Assembly (NCBI GenBank): GCA_003550305.1
Contig: QKYT01000093.1
Location: 129,645 to 188,981 of the forward strand
DNA from: Glomus cerebriforme
Taxonomy: Eukaryota > Glomeromycota > Glomeromycetes > Glomerales > Glomeraceae
DNA length: 59,337 nucleotides
Reading direction: 5' to 3'
Shown: positions 41,953 to 54,600 of the stretch, in pieces
Layout: every line of letters starts with the position of its first letter
Numbering within the stretch: the stretch's first letter is position 1
Notes under the pieces: generated by a model
Database searches by the model: none
Told to the model about the DNA's origin: nothing
Seen by the model: only the letters and a program-made list of their open reading frames with translations
Position numbers and translations under genes: made by a program

Positions 41953-43375
41953 ACTGAAAGAGTAAAAGTTACATATTCTCGAATTTCAACACCTGATTTA
42001 CCATTTAACCAACTTGAATATATTCAAGAAAGTATTTCTCAATTTGATTATTCCTTAGATACCAATACAAAATTTAAGTTTACTTTTTGTTCTGCATGTA
42101 ATAGTACTTTTCAAAGAAAAAAGTTCACTTCTATCTCAAAAAATACAACTCAAAAATATAATTCAAAGGAGAATAATTCAGTAGATGATGTACTAATCAA
42201 TAAATTTGAAATAATTGAACCAGAAGAAGCAAAGCAAATAATTTCATTCAATTTAGTAATAAAACTCTTTAACACTACAGCATTACCATCTAAATGGGTG
42301 GAAATAGAAGCATCATCATTGGATGATATTCTTGCTGATGTTTATTATTTTATTAAGAAATTAACCAGTGATGATGAAATTATGCATTCAGATTATTTGG
42401 TTACATTTAAGCCAGAAAAAGTCACAGGATCTGGAGCGCAATTGGTAGATATGCATGATTACAAAAAATTTCTTTTAGATTACAAGAAATTATCAGATGA
42501 AAATAAAAATATGACGATTATAATATCTTTGAAGAAAAAAGAAAAAAAAGAGAAGCAATCGAAGAGAAAGGTAAATAACTGCTATTTATTGTATATTATT
42601 ATGCAAAACATTAATTTATTTTTATATTTTTTCAGAGAGTTTTAGCGTTAGATCTTGAAGAGTCAGAAAGTAAAAATGTGGATTTGCATAAAAAGAAAAA
42701 TGCAATTCTGAAAATGGCTAATTTTTCTGAAATAATACAACAAGAAGGTCATGTAATTTGTGAATTAAAAAAGCAATACAAGTGTAATCAACATGATACA
42801 TACTTTGTTGATAATGGAAGGCATATAAAACTCACTGCAATGCATCTTTAATGCTGGGATAAGGAAATTGTAATTGTTTATTAATTTTTTATGTTAACTG
42901 TCAAACCAATTATTATTTATAAATAAGTTTATTATTCTTTTTATTATTCTTAAATTTGAGGTACTGTTGACAACATTCAGATGCCAAATTTACCAATTTT
43001 TATACAATCAAGTAGTGTTAAAAAAAAATCCAAAACACCTTCAACTCCTACTAATCTAAATTCCAATCCAATACTCTTTTTTTTTGCCATACCACCACAG
43101 ATAGTTTCATTTTCACAAAACTCAAATATAATTAATTCTTTAAATTCGCCATTATCTTCTCCAAAACAGGCAGTTCCTTCTCTTGATGAATTTTTTATCA
43201 AGTTAAATGAATCAGATAATACTGGAGAATTTGCTAACTTCAAAAAAATATTTGAAGATGAACGTATTTCTGTAAATCAAATTTATAATCTTACAGATGC
43301 TAAATTTGACCAATTGGGTATAAATAAAATTGTATGACGCAAAGCAATTAGAGCTGTACGATGTTATAAACAATA
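41953..43375 (+). pseudogene. Transposon cargo gene with C-terminal SAM domain, decayed
   Basis: Continuous frame from about 41953: VTYSRISTPDLPFNQ, FCSACNSTF (CxxC), WVEIEASSLDDILADVYYF and basic KKKEKKEKQSKRK. An intron at 42572-42635 (GTAAAT..TTTCAG) precedes the next exon with VICELKKQYKCNQHDTYF and GRHIKLTAMHL, then TAA at 42849 where the frame clearly continues (CWDKEI). A Ser/Pro-rich linker follows from 42981 (KKKSKTPSTPTNLNSNP) and then a SAM-like helix bundle (PSLDEFFIKLNESDNTGEF, DAKFDQLGINKI), closed by TGA at 43335 where RKAIRAVRCYK continues. The N-terminus is not resolved. SAM domains mediate protein or RNA contacts; the role in the transposon is unknown. Confidence 0.65.
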
Positions 43376-43569
43376 ATAAATAATCTAATTTCCATTTATT
43401 GATAATTCAAGTTAATTTTCTAATTTTACAATAAACATAATAAAGATTCATTTTATAATTGATAAGTATTAAAATTTTTTTTATTTTATTTAAAGTTATA
43501 TATTTTATAAAATCTCTAAGTCTATATCTATCTATAAATTTTTATATTAGTATTTTACATAATAATATA

Positions 43570-45285
43570 TTACATATAAATTGAATCTTTAAAAAAATTT
43601 TCTACCATACTTGAAGTAATTTGGGCATATGCAACAAGAAGAGAATATTTGGAATCATTATATAAATTAACAAAATCTCTATATAGGATTTTATAACAGA
43701 AAAACTAGATTCTATAGGATTAAAATCTGGAGAATAAGGGGGTAAAAATTCAACACGTCCACCAAATGATTCAATATATTCTATAAGATCTTAATCATAG
43801 TGAATTTGTGCATTATCAAGTACAAGAATACTGTGTTTAAAAGGATATGAATTCATTTAAGGCATCTAATTATAGGAAAAAAATAAATAAATAAAAATAA
43901 AAAGTTATAATAATTTTTATCTCAAATCTACTTACTACACTTGAAATAACAAATTCTTTAAATCTTTCTTTTATACAACTGTCTTCTATTATGTTTACTG
44001 CAATAATATCTTGTAAAGACAAGGCAGATAATATAGTATATCATATTTCATATACAAATACATTCTTTTTAGTTGCAAATGTATTTTTAAATGAATATCC
44101 ATATCTACGAGATAGAGTACATTCATTTTTTGAAGCTTCATCCATAAATATAAGTTTTTCAGGCTTATATTCCACTGGTCAAAAACTGATCTATCTTACA
44201 GATATCTTACAGATATCTTATAAATATCGGGTACCCAAAATGCGTAAATTCTGCTATACATCGGGTACCCAATATGTATACTATAGAATTAAAAAATACA
44301 ATTTATTAATTATCTCGCTATCCAGTGATCATAAAAAGATGAAATATAGCTCATTCGATTCGTCTCACTGAGACGTATCGAATGGTACTAATTTCGCATT
44401 TCTAGGTGCGATAGATGTCGAGATATTTGACAAATCGGCATTTTTTATTTGTTTTTTTACGATTTATCGAATATCTCAGCATCTATCGCACCTAGAAATG
44501 CGAAATTAGTACCATTCGATACGTCTCAGTGAGACGAATCGAATGAGCTATATTTCATCTTTTTATGATCACTGGATAGCGAGATAATTAATAAATTGTA
44601 TTTTTTAATTCTATAGTATACATATTGGGTACCCGATGTATAGCAGAATTTACGCATTTTGGGTACCCGATATTTATAAGATATCTGTAAGATATCTGTA
44701 AGATAGATCAGTTTTTGACCAGTGTTCATGTCCAACCTTTGTAATAAATGTATTTCGAAAAAGCTCATTTCGTTCATGAGCTGCACGATGTAACTGGAAT
44801 AGAAATAATGATCATAACAAAATTCTATATATCTTATAATATTCTGATTTTCTAAATTTACCTTTTTCCTGTTAATTCCACAATAAACCAAAAACTGCCA
44901 AAGAGTAGGAATAGAAACTAGTTTACCCGTTCGTAGCTCAAGTTCTCCAACTAATTCATTTAAATACCAATCAACTTTATTCTTAACTAATTCTTGTAAT
45001 ATCTAAATGACAATAAAAAAGTTATTTCTTAAAAATACTCTCATGAAAAACCCAAAAATTTAACCTTATAAATACCTTCATATCATCCCGGGATAGTGTT
45101 TTGTTGTGCTCTAGTAGTTTTCACCAAGGATCTACCACTACTCCCCATTGCATATATAGTTGTAGAACTTTTCTAACAGTAGTTTTACCAATATATAATA
45201 GCTCAGCTATTTTTTCATTACTATAGCCATTATAATAAAGAAAAACTATTCTCCATTTCAAATCTTCACTAAAGACATGTGCCAT
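43570..45285 (-). pseudogene. DDE_3 / IS630-Tc1-type transposase, decayed and interrupted
   Basis: Start ATG at 45285 (MAHVFSEDLKWRIVFLYYNG), with a helix-turn-helix GYSNEKIAELLYIGKTTVRK. Exons: 45076-45285, 44862-45002, 44725-44793 joined across the palindrome to 43936-44169, then about 43570-43862. DDE motifs: FMDEASKNECTLSRRYGYS (first Asp), ILVLDNAQIHYD (second Asp), LPPYSPDFNPIESSFSVIK (Glu). Damage: TGA at 45121-45123, TAA at 43857-43859 and 43791-43793, a frameshift near 43685, and a 552-bp palindromic insertion between GH and EYKPEKL. It would have cut and pasted the 6.3-kb element. Confidence 0.82.
44173..44724. mobile_element. 552-bp near-perfect palindromic element, 3-bp target duplication
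   Basis: Begins CACTGGTCAAAAACTGATCT and ends with its exact inverse; the two arms of about 260 bp are practically identical, with a short T-rich loop near 44435-44465. Flanks are TTC on both sides (44170-44172, 44725-44727), and removing the insertion plus one TTC restores the transposase frame. CACTG ends with a 3-bp duplication fit the CACTA (EnSpm) superfamily. No transposase inside. Both strands contain the same 65-codon open stretch because of the symmetry. An older copy lies at 57940-59133. Confidence 0.88.
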
Positions 45286-45619
45286 TTATTCAGAAAATCC
45301 TCTAAACTTGAAGAATCAGAAGAAATCGAAGTAATCTAAAAAAAATTACAAACTTTTAGTGAAAAAAACTTCAAATATTATATAATAACTTGTTCTAAAA
45401 CACAAAGAGAAGGTGTAGGTAAGCTTACCAGTATAAGTGCTACTATAAGTAATTATAAAAAAAGAGCACTTTACATTTGTTAAATCAAAAATATTCATAA
45501 AAATCAGAGGGTTTTTTTTATTTGATGATTGACATAAAATCATACCATTTTGAAAATAGCAATAAAGGATATTATCTTTGCAAGGATCCAGATATTCAAT
45601 TCAGTTCAAATCTTTCATT

Positions 45620-46714
45620 TTATAATAAATAACATGGATCATTTCTATAAACTTAGATTGCTTGGAATTGTGCACAAACATCCTTACAAAAAGATTTTTT
45701 TATTCAGGTTGGGAGATAGTGGATAAGAATTCAATTTAGCAAACTATTATTAAGAATGAATATTTAGTTTCAAGTACAATAGAATCAGATATTTTTTATG
45801 TTATCAACAGTGCCGTTGGAACTTATAGCTATCTTGTTGGAATAACTAATATATCTTGCAAGTATCAAGGAACCATTTCTGTAAAATTTCATATCTTAAA
45901 TTTTAATTTTCTACTATTATTAACTTCCAATAATCATATGGTCTACAGTTATATTGCATTTCATTGCAATATTGACTGCAATATTACTATTAATATATTT
46001 TTTTTATTTTTTACATATAAAATTGCAAGTTGAAAAATATAATGAAATTGATGAAGGATTGATGATTTCTTCAATCTCTAAGTGAAAGTAAGTGTTGTTT
46101 TCTAACTGCAATATTAAATTAACTTCTTGACTGATTACTGAAATATTTATTAGAAAGCTAAATGAAAATAATGAGAATGAATAAATTTGCCAAGTAATGC
46201 TATGCATTAAAATCAAAATCTATTCCTCAACTATATTCTTTCCTATACAATATTAATTGTAATGTAGATTCAACATAAGTCAAAAGTGGTTCAATAATTC
46301 ATATTCAGGTAGAGTCTGTCAAATAATATACTAAGCGAAAATTATCAGCTATTGTAAAGGGTAAGAAAGAGAATTCAGATCCTCAAACTATTCCAAGTAG
46401 AAAGGTAAAAAAGAACACAATTTAAGGAAGAATATTCTTAGAAACCAGTTAAATTAATTTTTATTTTATTCAAGAAAATGATATTTTAAAATAAATGTAT
46501 TTGGAGCTTACAATTTATTTCGATTAAAATTTCACACTTTATCAACTTTATAATATACATATACACAATTATTATAATAATTAACAATTAACAATAATAA
46601 TTATACACTTTTTATTCTTAAAATTTTACATTTATTAAAAATAGTTAAATTTTTATTTTTTTGACATTTCTAAATGATTCATAGTTAAAGTCAGCTAAAT
46701 TTGACTGTGCAATA
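45620..46714. repeat. Right inverted arm of the 6.3-kb element
   Basis: Reverse complement of 40430-41500; inner limit approximate. Confidence 0.7.
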
Positions 46715-46741
46715 TATAACGCAATTGTTAAAATTACCTTT

Positions 46742-47229
46742 GCATCACCATAAAAAAATTACTATCACATGATATTTACTAATTAAATAAACTATTCTAG
46801 CATCACCATCAAAATTTTGCACTCATGTGATATTTATTAATTAAATATACACGAGTATATAAAAGCATGTGACATACCGGTGACAAATAGAGGTATGACA
46901 AATAATTTTTTGCACACGAAAAAAAATAAAGTCCCTCAGATACTTATAAAAAAGGAATCATGACAGGTGTGACGCAGGATAATAAATATTTTTATTATGA
47001 TCATGTGAGTGCAAAATTTTGATGGTAATACTGGGTAAGACTAATTAAATATATATGAGCATGTGGGCTGTGGTGCACTGGTGACAAATAAAGCATGACA
47101 AATAATTTTTTTCACATGAAAAAATTCTGTTCCTGAAATAAATATAAAAAATGCAAATATGTGAAATCACGTGAAGTGTGACATTAAACATCACCGGTCA
47201 TATGATAATGATTTTTTTATGGTGATGCA
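46742..47229. mobile_element. Outer foldback element, GCATCACCAT ends
   Basis: Left end GCATCACCATAAAAAAATTA and right end the inverse TTTTTTTATGGTGATGC. The element contains a second, internal element with similar ends (46800-47031). Two direct copies of TGACAAATAATTTTTT..CACA(C/T)GAAAAAA lie near 46895 and 47096. Confidence 0.65.
46800..47031. mobile_element. Inner foldback element nested in the previous one
   Basis: Left end GCATCACCATCAAAATTTTG then CACTCATGTGAT; right end inverse ATCATGTGAGTGC then AAAATTTTGATGGTAATAC. Terminal inverted repeat of about 32 bp with few mismatches. It shares the GCATCACCAT start with its host element. Confidence 0.65.
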
Positions 47230-47355
47230 GAATAAGATAATTGATCACATGAAATGGCTGTGACATAGTAGTTAGTAGCGCAGCTGTGTCACTATAGTTT
47301 AATATTTATGGTGTCAGATTTTGGATAAATGAGTTTACTAATGATGTTGCAAGTG

Positions 47356-50300
47356 AACCTATATATCATGGATATCAGAAAAAAAGGACGATTAGATATA
47401 TATGTATGTAAAACAGCTTAAGATCTCATCATAAAAGTTAGAATCAACAAACACTTAAATTGATTCCAGAAAATATGTAAAGTCAGAGATATCTTTTACT
47501 TTTTTACTAATAGAATCTGAAATATTCAGCTAATATAATTCAAAATTTTGAGTCATATTATACCATGTGAAAAATTGATTGTTTGCAATCATTTGAATCA
47601 GCATCTTATTTAATAAAAGATAGTTACATATTATTTTTTCAGTGTATATAACATCTGTATTACAAATAAAGATGCACTATTATTTTCAGTNNNNNNNNNN
47701 NNNNNNNNNNNNNNNNNNNNNNNNNNNNNNNNNNNNNNNNNNNNNNNNNNNNNNNNNNNNNNNNNNNNNNNNNNNNNNNNNNNNNNNNNNNNNNNNNNNN
47801 NNNNNNNNNNNNNNNNNNNNNNNNNNNNNNNNNNNNNNNNNNNNNNNNNNNNNNNNNNNNNNNNNNNNNNNNNNNNNNNNNNNNNNNNNNNNNNNNNNNN
47901 NNNNNNNNNNNNNNNNNNNNNNNNNNNNNNNNNNNNNNNNNNNNNNNNNNNNNNNNNNNNNNNNNNNNNNNNNNNNNNNNNNNNNNNNNNNNNNNNNNNN
48001 NNNNNNNNNNNNNNNNNNNNNNNNNNNNNNNNNNNNNNNNNNNNNNNNNNNNNNNNNNNNNNNNNNNNNNNNNNNNNNNNNNNNNNNNNNNNNNNNNNNN
48101 NNNNNNNNNNNNNNNNNNNNNNNNNNNNNNNNNNNNNNNNNNNNNNNNNNNNNNNNNNNNNNNNNNNNNNNNNNNNNNNNNNNNNNNNNNNNNNNNNNNN
48201 NNNNNNNNNNNNNNNNNNNNNNNNNNNNNNNNNNNNNNNNNNNNNNNNNNNNNNNNNNNNNNNNNNNNNNNNNNNNNNNNNNNNNNNNNNNNNNNNNNNN
48301 NNNNNNNNNNNNNNNNNNNNNNNNNNNNNNNNNNNNNNNNNNNNNNNNNNNNNNNNNNNNNNNNNNNNNNNNNNNNNNNNNNNNNNNNNNNNNNNNNNNN
48401 AAAACCTTTATATTCTCACATAATTTTTGAAATAAACTTCGCATGATTGGTGTGAAAAACATTTTACGTTATATTCTTTCAGATAAATTCTTATTAAGAA
48501 AATCATTTTTATACTCAAAAAAATTAGCGCTAATAAAAGAAAATCAAAAGTTAATTATAGAAAATATATTGCATAATCATGCAAGTAGTAATTTACAGTT
48601 GGTATGCAAAATCTCATGTAAATTTTTTTTTATTATCATTTATTGTTGATAAAAAATTATTTTCTACAGCCTTTTGAAAATCAGATTCCTGTGATGAAAA
48701 ATGTGCCAATAAGACATTACTCAAGTCTACTTAATAATAATTTCTCAAACATGAAATATCTTGACTAATTTCACGATTAATTTCTTGATGTTACTATTGT
48801 TAATATCAGGTATTAGCGATCCATATTTCATCATTTCTTCAAATCTTTTGATCATTTTTTAATATGTTCAAGTACATCTTATAAAAAATTAATAACTTAC
48901 TTCTTGTGTGGATGCTTTTTTTCATTCTGCCATAATGTTAGCAAATCACGCACATTAACCTTTTTAGTACCAATAATCTACTCTCCATTATGCTAAAAAG
49001 TTATTTCTTTTGCCCATTTATCCAATTCATCATCATAATCTATCATTGTATCTGTCATTATATCTATTGTGTTGCTGTCAACTACACATAATAGTTGAGA
49101 TGGTAATGTATTTTGATGATCCAGTTTATTATTATAATCTATTGAGTCATTTTTAAAAGTACTGTTAATTACATCATCATTTTCAATTTTAATCTATGTA
49201 TACATCAAAGGTTCATGGATCAATTTGAATACATGTTTTCGTGCTAAAAAATTAAAAATAAAATAGAATAAATATAAATACCTTATCTTGTCCACGTTGA
49301 CATTTATAAAAATGATCATAATCATCTTCTGTCTCTAAAGATCTTGTAGTTTTCTTTCTTACATAATTTCTCACTATCTTTGAGTTTTTACCTGTGATAA
49401 AGTCATTTCATCGTAATTGATTATCAATTGAACTGCTTAGGAATTGAAGAGAAGGAGAAGAAAAACATTAATTAACTTTAATTTATGCTATATAAATTCA
49501 GAGCTTCAACGATAAATAATTAATATCATTATTTTACTTTTTTACGTCTTACTGAAACAAATTTAAGTTTATCATAATCCTCTGATTCATCACTAAAAAT
49601 ACATGAAAAAAATTTAATGTCAAGTTTGCAAATTATAAAAAAGTAATACAGTAAATTAACCTATGAAGAAATATATTCAGACAAGGAAAATAAGGAAGTT
49701 GTTATTATTGCAGATTAAACCTCATTAAAGTTGACACTTTTGGTCTATAAAAGCACCTGAGAAGTAAAAACATGGTTTTGTTAAGTAAAGACAAAGTTGA
49801 AAAAATACAACTACTTTATTTTCTGGAGTTTGCTGCTGAGCCTGTGAAAGTTCAAAAAAGGGAGGAGTAACTGCATGCAAAAGAACATTGTTTTGATCTA
49901 CTGTTATTTTATGAGGATATTTATCAATAAGCAACTTTGTAGTGTAACCAGTATCTCAAATAATTTAAGCCAAACATACCAGTTCTGATTCTCTTTCTTT
50001 CTTGTTCCATTGCATCAAACTCAGTATCGGCATATTCCTGAAGTCCTTATTGTGCAATCTGAAATCCTTGTTGTGTTATTTTTTGGACAGATTGCCTTCC
50101 CCTTTTCTGTCATAACAAAGTTTGACAAGAACTGAATAAGAAGTCGTTAGGATACATCAAAGAGATTAATAAATACTTGCCCTGTCAATTTCCAATTCAA
50201 TGTCAATTATATCAGACTCTAGTCTTAATAACGTGACTAAATCCTTCTTCTCCTATATTTTGTTATTTTGTATATTCTCCTCCTATATATATAAAAAAAG

Positions 50301-51093
50301 TAATTAGAATTGATGCACTTTTGAGATAATAGATAGGAAGAAAGTTCACAAAGTACTCTGGATGCTTGTCCGACCAGCATTTTTATGTCCACACACATGC
50401 AGTGATACTACCTGTTAGTTTTTGCACTAATAGAAAAACCCTTCTCAACACTCTTTGGTTGTCAGATTAACTATTGAGTACGTTAGCAACATCAAATTTG
50501 TAAAATCAAAAAAAGTACTGTACTTTCCTTCAATTCGCTACTCAAGTTATAAGCCATTTTATAAGCAGAATTATTAATATTAAATATCTTTTTCAGGCAA
50601 TTTAAATCGTTCGCCAAAGCTGAATGAGAATTGCGTTTATTAATTGTCACGAAATGTGATTGTTTAATCTAGAAAAGATTAAAAGATTCCAATTGTTTAC
50701 AGTCTTCCAAGTATTTGAAGCTCAGTTTCAATAGTCTAAAAGACCAAAATTTATATTTTCATTGTTCTGAATATTAAAAATAGGTGTAAAGTAACAGACT
50801 CATCTGGATATTTTAACTTTAAGCAATTGTCCATATCAATAGAAAAATAATTTTTTTATTTCATATGATATTGTCATCAAAAGTCACTAAATTATATGGA
50901 TACTAAAAAGGAAAGAGACCACTAACGTTTTAACCTAATATGAAAAATGCAAGTTTTTGCTGCGTAAATATTCATGATAAAAAACTTTTTCTTTCTTTCC
51001 CTTTTATGTTTTAAAAATATATATTAGTATTTTAAAAGTTTTTGTTATTTAATAAAGTTAAATATTTTTTACCAGTAGCAGAACTTCAGATGT
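47356..51093. repeat. 3.74-kb direct tandem duplication, copy 1 (contains assembly gap)
   Basis: Begins AACCTATATATCATGGATAT and ends CAGAACTTCAGATGT, immediately followed by copy 2. Identity to copy 2 is about 95-97% by eye. Bases 47691-48400 are N. Its content matches copy 2 and is described there. Confidence 0.9.
47691..48400. other. Assembly gap, 710 N
   Basis: A run of N inside copy 1. Copy 2 carries about 718 bases at the homologous place (51428-52145), so the gap size is realistic and its expected content is the 5'-most homologue of that segment. Confidence 0.97.
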
Positions 51094-51559
51094 AACCTAT
51101 ATATCATGGATATCAGAAAAAAAGGATAATTAGATATATATGTGTGTAAAACAGCTTAAAATCTCATCATAGAAGTCAGAATCAACAAACACTTAAATTG
51201 ATTTCAGAAAATATGTAAAGCCAGAGATATCTTTTACTTTTTTACTAATAGAATCTGAAATATTCAGCTAATATAATTCAAAATTTTGAGTCATATTATA
51301 CCATGTGAAAAATTGATTGTTTGCAATCATTTGAATCAGCATCTTATTTAATAAAAGATAGTTACATATTATTTTTTCAGTNTATATAACATCTGTATTA
51401 CAAATAAAGATGCACTATTATTTTCAGTTGGTATGCGGAGACCTGCTTCTGTTATATATGCATTCAATTTATCTAAGCTTTGGATAAGCATTTCCTATAA
51501 GGCATTATATATTTCAGTTAATATACAAAAAACTAAACAAAAAAGGCACATAAAGGTGC

Positions 51560-52060
51560 ATACCTTAAATAGAAGGAAGTTTAGNACAAATCAACATAAT
51601 AATGNTACATTGTTACAGTTTGTTNGTAATTGGAANCTCTGAACCTCTTTATATACATATAACCCTTTATATNGCACAGTCATCTCGTAAATAAATGCAG
51701 TATGATCTATAGCTATTTGGTTAATAATAAAGCATGCACAGAAACACAACAAAAGAAATAAAAGATTACCATCCATATTGAAAATACTTACCGTAAATTT
51801 GTAAACCATATAACTTTAGTAAGCTTAAACTCTCCCTATATACTCGTACTATTCTATTCGACATTACTTTTAACATTTTTGCAATTTTAAGCTTATCTCC
51901 AAAAAAATGTAAATGCTGATGTTGGTTAGGCAGACCACTAACTTCTCCGATAGCAAATTTAAATTTTGGCAATGTTGTCCAAACAATATTGATTTTTCAT
52001 CCACTACTGCGATCCTNCTCATCATCTTTTGTTAGATCATAATCTTCCATTAACATAAAT
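51560..52060 (-). pseudogene. C-terminal fragment of an unrecognised, probably lineage-specific protein
   Basis: Minus strand reads TLPKFKFAIGEVSGLPNQHQ, HLHFFGDKLKIAKMLKVM and SLLKLYGLQIYG to a GTAAGT donor near 51792. After an AAATAG acceptor near 51712 it continues AIDHTAFIYEMTV, YKGLYVYKEVQ and TNCNN, then a stop. This coherent two-exon coding pattern is present only in copy 2 because copy 1 is N here. I do not recognise a named domain; no function can be given. Confidence 0.5.
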
Positions 52061-52439
52061 AAGAATATCTCANCACTTAATAGATTAAATTTTTTATTAG
52101 AGTATAATAAATAATCTTAGAATGCATACTGTTTATCACTTACAAGAAAACCTTTATATTCTCACATAATTTTTGAAATAAACTTCGCATGATTGGTGTG
52201 AAAAACATTTTACGTTATATTCTTTCAGATAAATTCTTATTAAGAAAATCATTTTCACACTCAAAGAAATTAGCGCTAATAAAAGGAAATCAAAAGTTAG
52301 TTATAGAAAATATATTGCATAATCATGCAAGTAGTAATTTACAGTTAGTATGCAAAATCTCATGTAAATTTTTTTTTATTATCATTTATTGTTAATAAAA
52401 AATTATTTTTTACAGCCTTTTGAAAATCAGATTTCTGTG

Positions 52440-54600
52440 ATGAAAAATGTGCAAATAAGACATTACTCAAGTCTACTTAATAATAATTTCTCAAATATGA
52501 AATATTTTGACTAATTTCACGATTAATTTCTTGATGTCACTATTGTTAATATCAGGTATTAGCGATCCATATTTCATCATTTCTTCAAATCTTTTGATCA
52601 TTTTTTAATATGCTCAAGTACATCTTATAAAAAATTAATAACTTACTTCTTGTGTGGATGCTTTTTTTCATTCTGCCATAATGTTAGCAAATCACGCACA
52701 TTAACCTTTTTAGTACCAATAATCCACTCTTCATTATACTAAAAAGTTATTTCTTTTGCCCATTTATCCAATTCATCATCATAATCTATCGTTATATCTG
52801 TTATTATATCTATTGTGTTGCTGTCAACTACATATAATGGTTAAGATGGTAATGTATTTTGATGATCCAGTTTATTATTATAATCTATTGAGTCATTTTT
52901 AAAAGTACTGTTAATTACATCATCATTTTCAATTTCAATCTACGCATACATCAAAGGTTCGTGGATCAATTTGAATACATGTTTTCATACTAAAAAATTA
53001 AAAATAAAATAGAATAAATATAAATACCTCATCTTATCCATATTGATATTTGTAAAAATGATCATAATTATCTTCTGCCTCTAAAGATCTCATAGTTTTC
53101 TTTCTTACATAATTTCTCACCATCTTTGAATTTTTACCTGTGATAAAGTTATTTCATCGTAATTGATTATCAATTGAATACTGCTTAGGAATTGAAAAGA
53201 AGGAGAAGAAAAATATTAATTAACTTTAATTTATGCTATATAAATTCAGAACTTCAACGATAAATAATTAATATCATTATTTTACTTTTTTATGTCTTAC
53301 TGGAACAAATTTAAGTTTATCATAATCCTTTGATTCATCACTAAAAATACATGAAAAGAATTTAATGTCAAGTTTGTAAATTATAAAAAAGTAATATAGT
53401 AAATTAACTTATGAAGAAATATATTCAGATGAGAAAAACAAGGAAGTTGTTATTATTGCAGATTGGATCTCATCAAAGTTGATGCTTTTGGTCTATAAAA
53501 GCACCTGAGAAGTAAGAACACGTTTTTGTTAAGTAAAGACAAAGTTGAAAAAATACAACTACTTTATTTTCTGGAGTTTGCTGCCAAGCCTGTGAAAGTT
53601 CAAAAGAGGAAGGAGTAACTGCATGCAAAGGAACATTATTTTGATCTACTGTTATTTTATGAGGATGTTTATCAATAAGCAACTTTGTAGTGTAACCAGT
53701 ATCTCAAATAATTTAAGCCAAACATACTGGTTCTGATTCTGTTTCTTTCTTGTTCTATTGTATCAAACTCAGCATCGGCATATTTCTGAAGTCCTTATTG
53801 TGCAATCTGAAATCCTTGTTGTGTTATTTTTTGGACAGATTGCCTTCCCCTTTTCTGTCATAACAAAGTTTGACAAGAATTGAATAAGAAGTTGTTAGGA
53901 TGCATCAAAGAGATTAATAAATACTTGCCCTATCAATTTCCAATTCAATGTCAATTATATCAGACTCTAGTCTTAATAATGTGACTAAATCCTTCTTCTT
54001 CTATATTTTGTTATTATGTATATTCTCCTCCTATATATATAAAAAAAGTAATTAGGATTGATGTACTTTTGAGATAATAGATAAGAAGGAAGTTCACAAA
54101 GTGCTCTGGATACTTGTCCGACCAGCATTTTTATGTCCACACACATGCAGTGGTGCTACCTGTTAGTTTTTGCACTAATAGGAAAACCCTTCTCAACACT
54201 CTTTGGTTGCCAGATTAACTATTGAGTACGCTAGCAACATCAAATTTGTAAAATTAAAAAAAGTACTGTACTTTCCTTTAATTTGCTACTCAAGTTACAA
54301 GCCATTTTATAAGCAGAATTATTAATATCAAATATCTTTTTCAGGCAATTTAAATCGTTCGCCAAAGTTGAATGAGAATTGTGTTTATTAATTATCATGA
54401 AATGTGATTGCTTAATTCAGAAAAGATTGAAAGATTCCAATTGTTTACAGTCTTCTAAGTATTTGAAGCTCAGTTTCAATAGTTTGAAAGACCAAAATTT
54501 ATATTTTCATTGTTCTAAATATTAAAAATAGGTGCAAAGTAACAGACTTACCTGGATATTTTAACTTTAAGCAATTGTTCATATGCAATAGAAAAATATT
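52440..54600 (-). pseudogene. Decayed multi-exon gene in tandem copy 2 (also in copy 1)
   Basis: Minus-strand coding-like pieces: AYEQLLKVKIS (54585), STLANDLNCLKKIFDINNSA and YKMACNLSSKLKESTVL (54400-54270), ECLRRVFLLVQKL then a stop, LLRLESDIIDIELEID (53985), GRQSVQKITQQGFQIAQ then stop, and ADAEFDTIEQERNRIRT (53840-53720), HKITVDQNNVPLHAV and PSSFELSQ (53670-53590). The equivalent in copy 1 lies at about 48690-50860 and shares the stop after GFQIAQ, so the gene was already broken before the duplication. Family unknown. Confidence 0.45.

Larger units (their letters stand above)
40430..46714. mobile_element. 6.3-kb Tc1/mariner-type element with long inverted arms and SAM-domain cargo
   Basis: Outer ends CATTGTACAATCAAATTTAG and, inverted, TATTGCACAGTCAAATTTAG are each flanked by TA (40428-40429 and 46715-46716). 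Inverted similarity continues about 1.1 kb inward on both sides (left arm about 40430-41500, right arm about 45620-46714), so the same translated segment QLENNTYFHLE appears in opposite orientations at 41020 and near 46115. Inside are a minus-strand DDE transposase (43570-45285) and a plus-strand cargo gene with a C-terminal SAM domain (41953-43375), tail to tail. TA target duplication and the transposase type agree with the Tc1/mariner superfamily. Both genes carry stops, so the copy is non-autonomous now. Confidence 0.8.

Noticed and set aside
42977..43243. 88-codon minus-strand frame
   Set aside because: Antisense of the SAM-domain cargo gene.
43991..44371. 126-codon plus-strand frame and its twin at 44526-44891 with the same ending
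   Set aside because: Both are read into the palindromic insertion; the shared 65 codons come from its symmetry and each frame starts in transposase DNA.
47642..48462. Two long frames of about 260 codons on opposite strands
   Set aside because: They consist almost wholly of N from the assembly gap.
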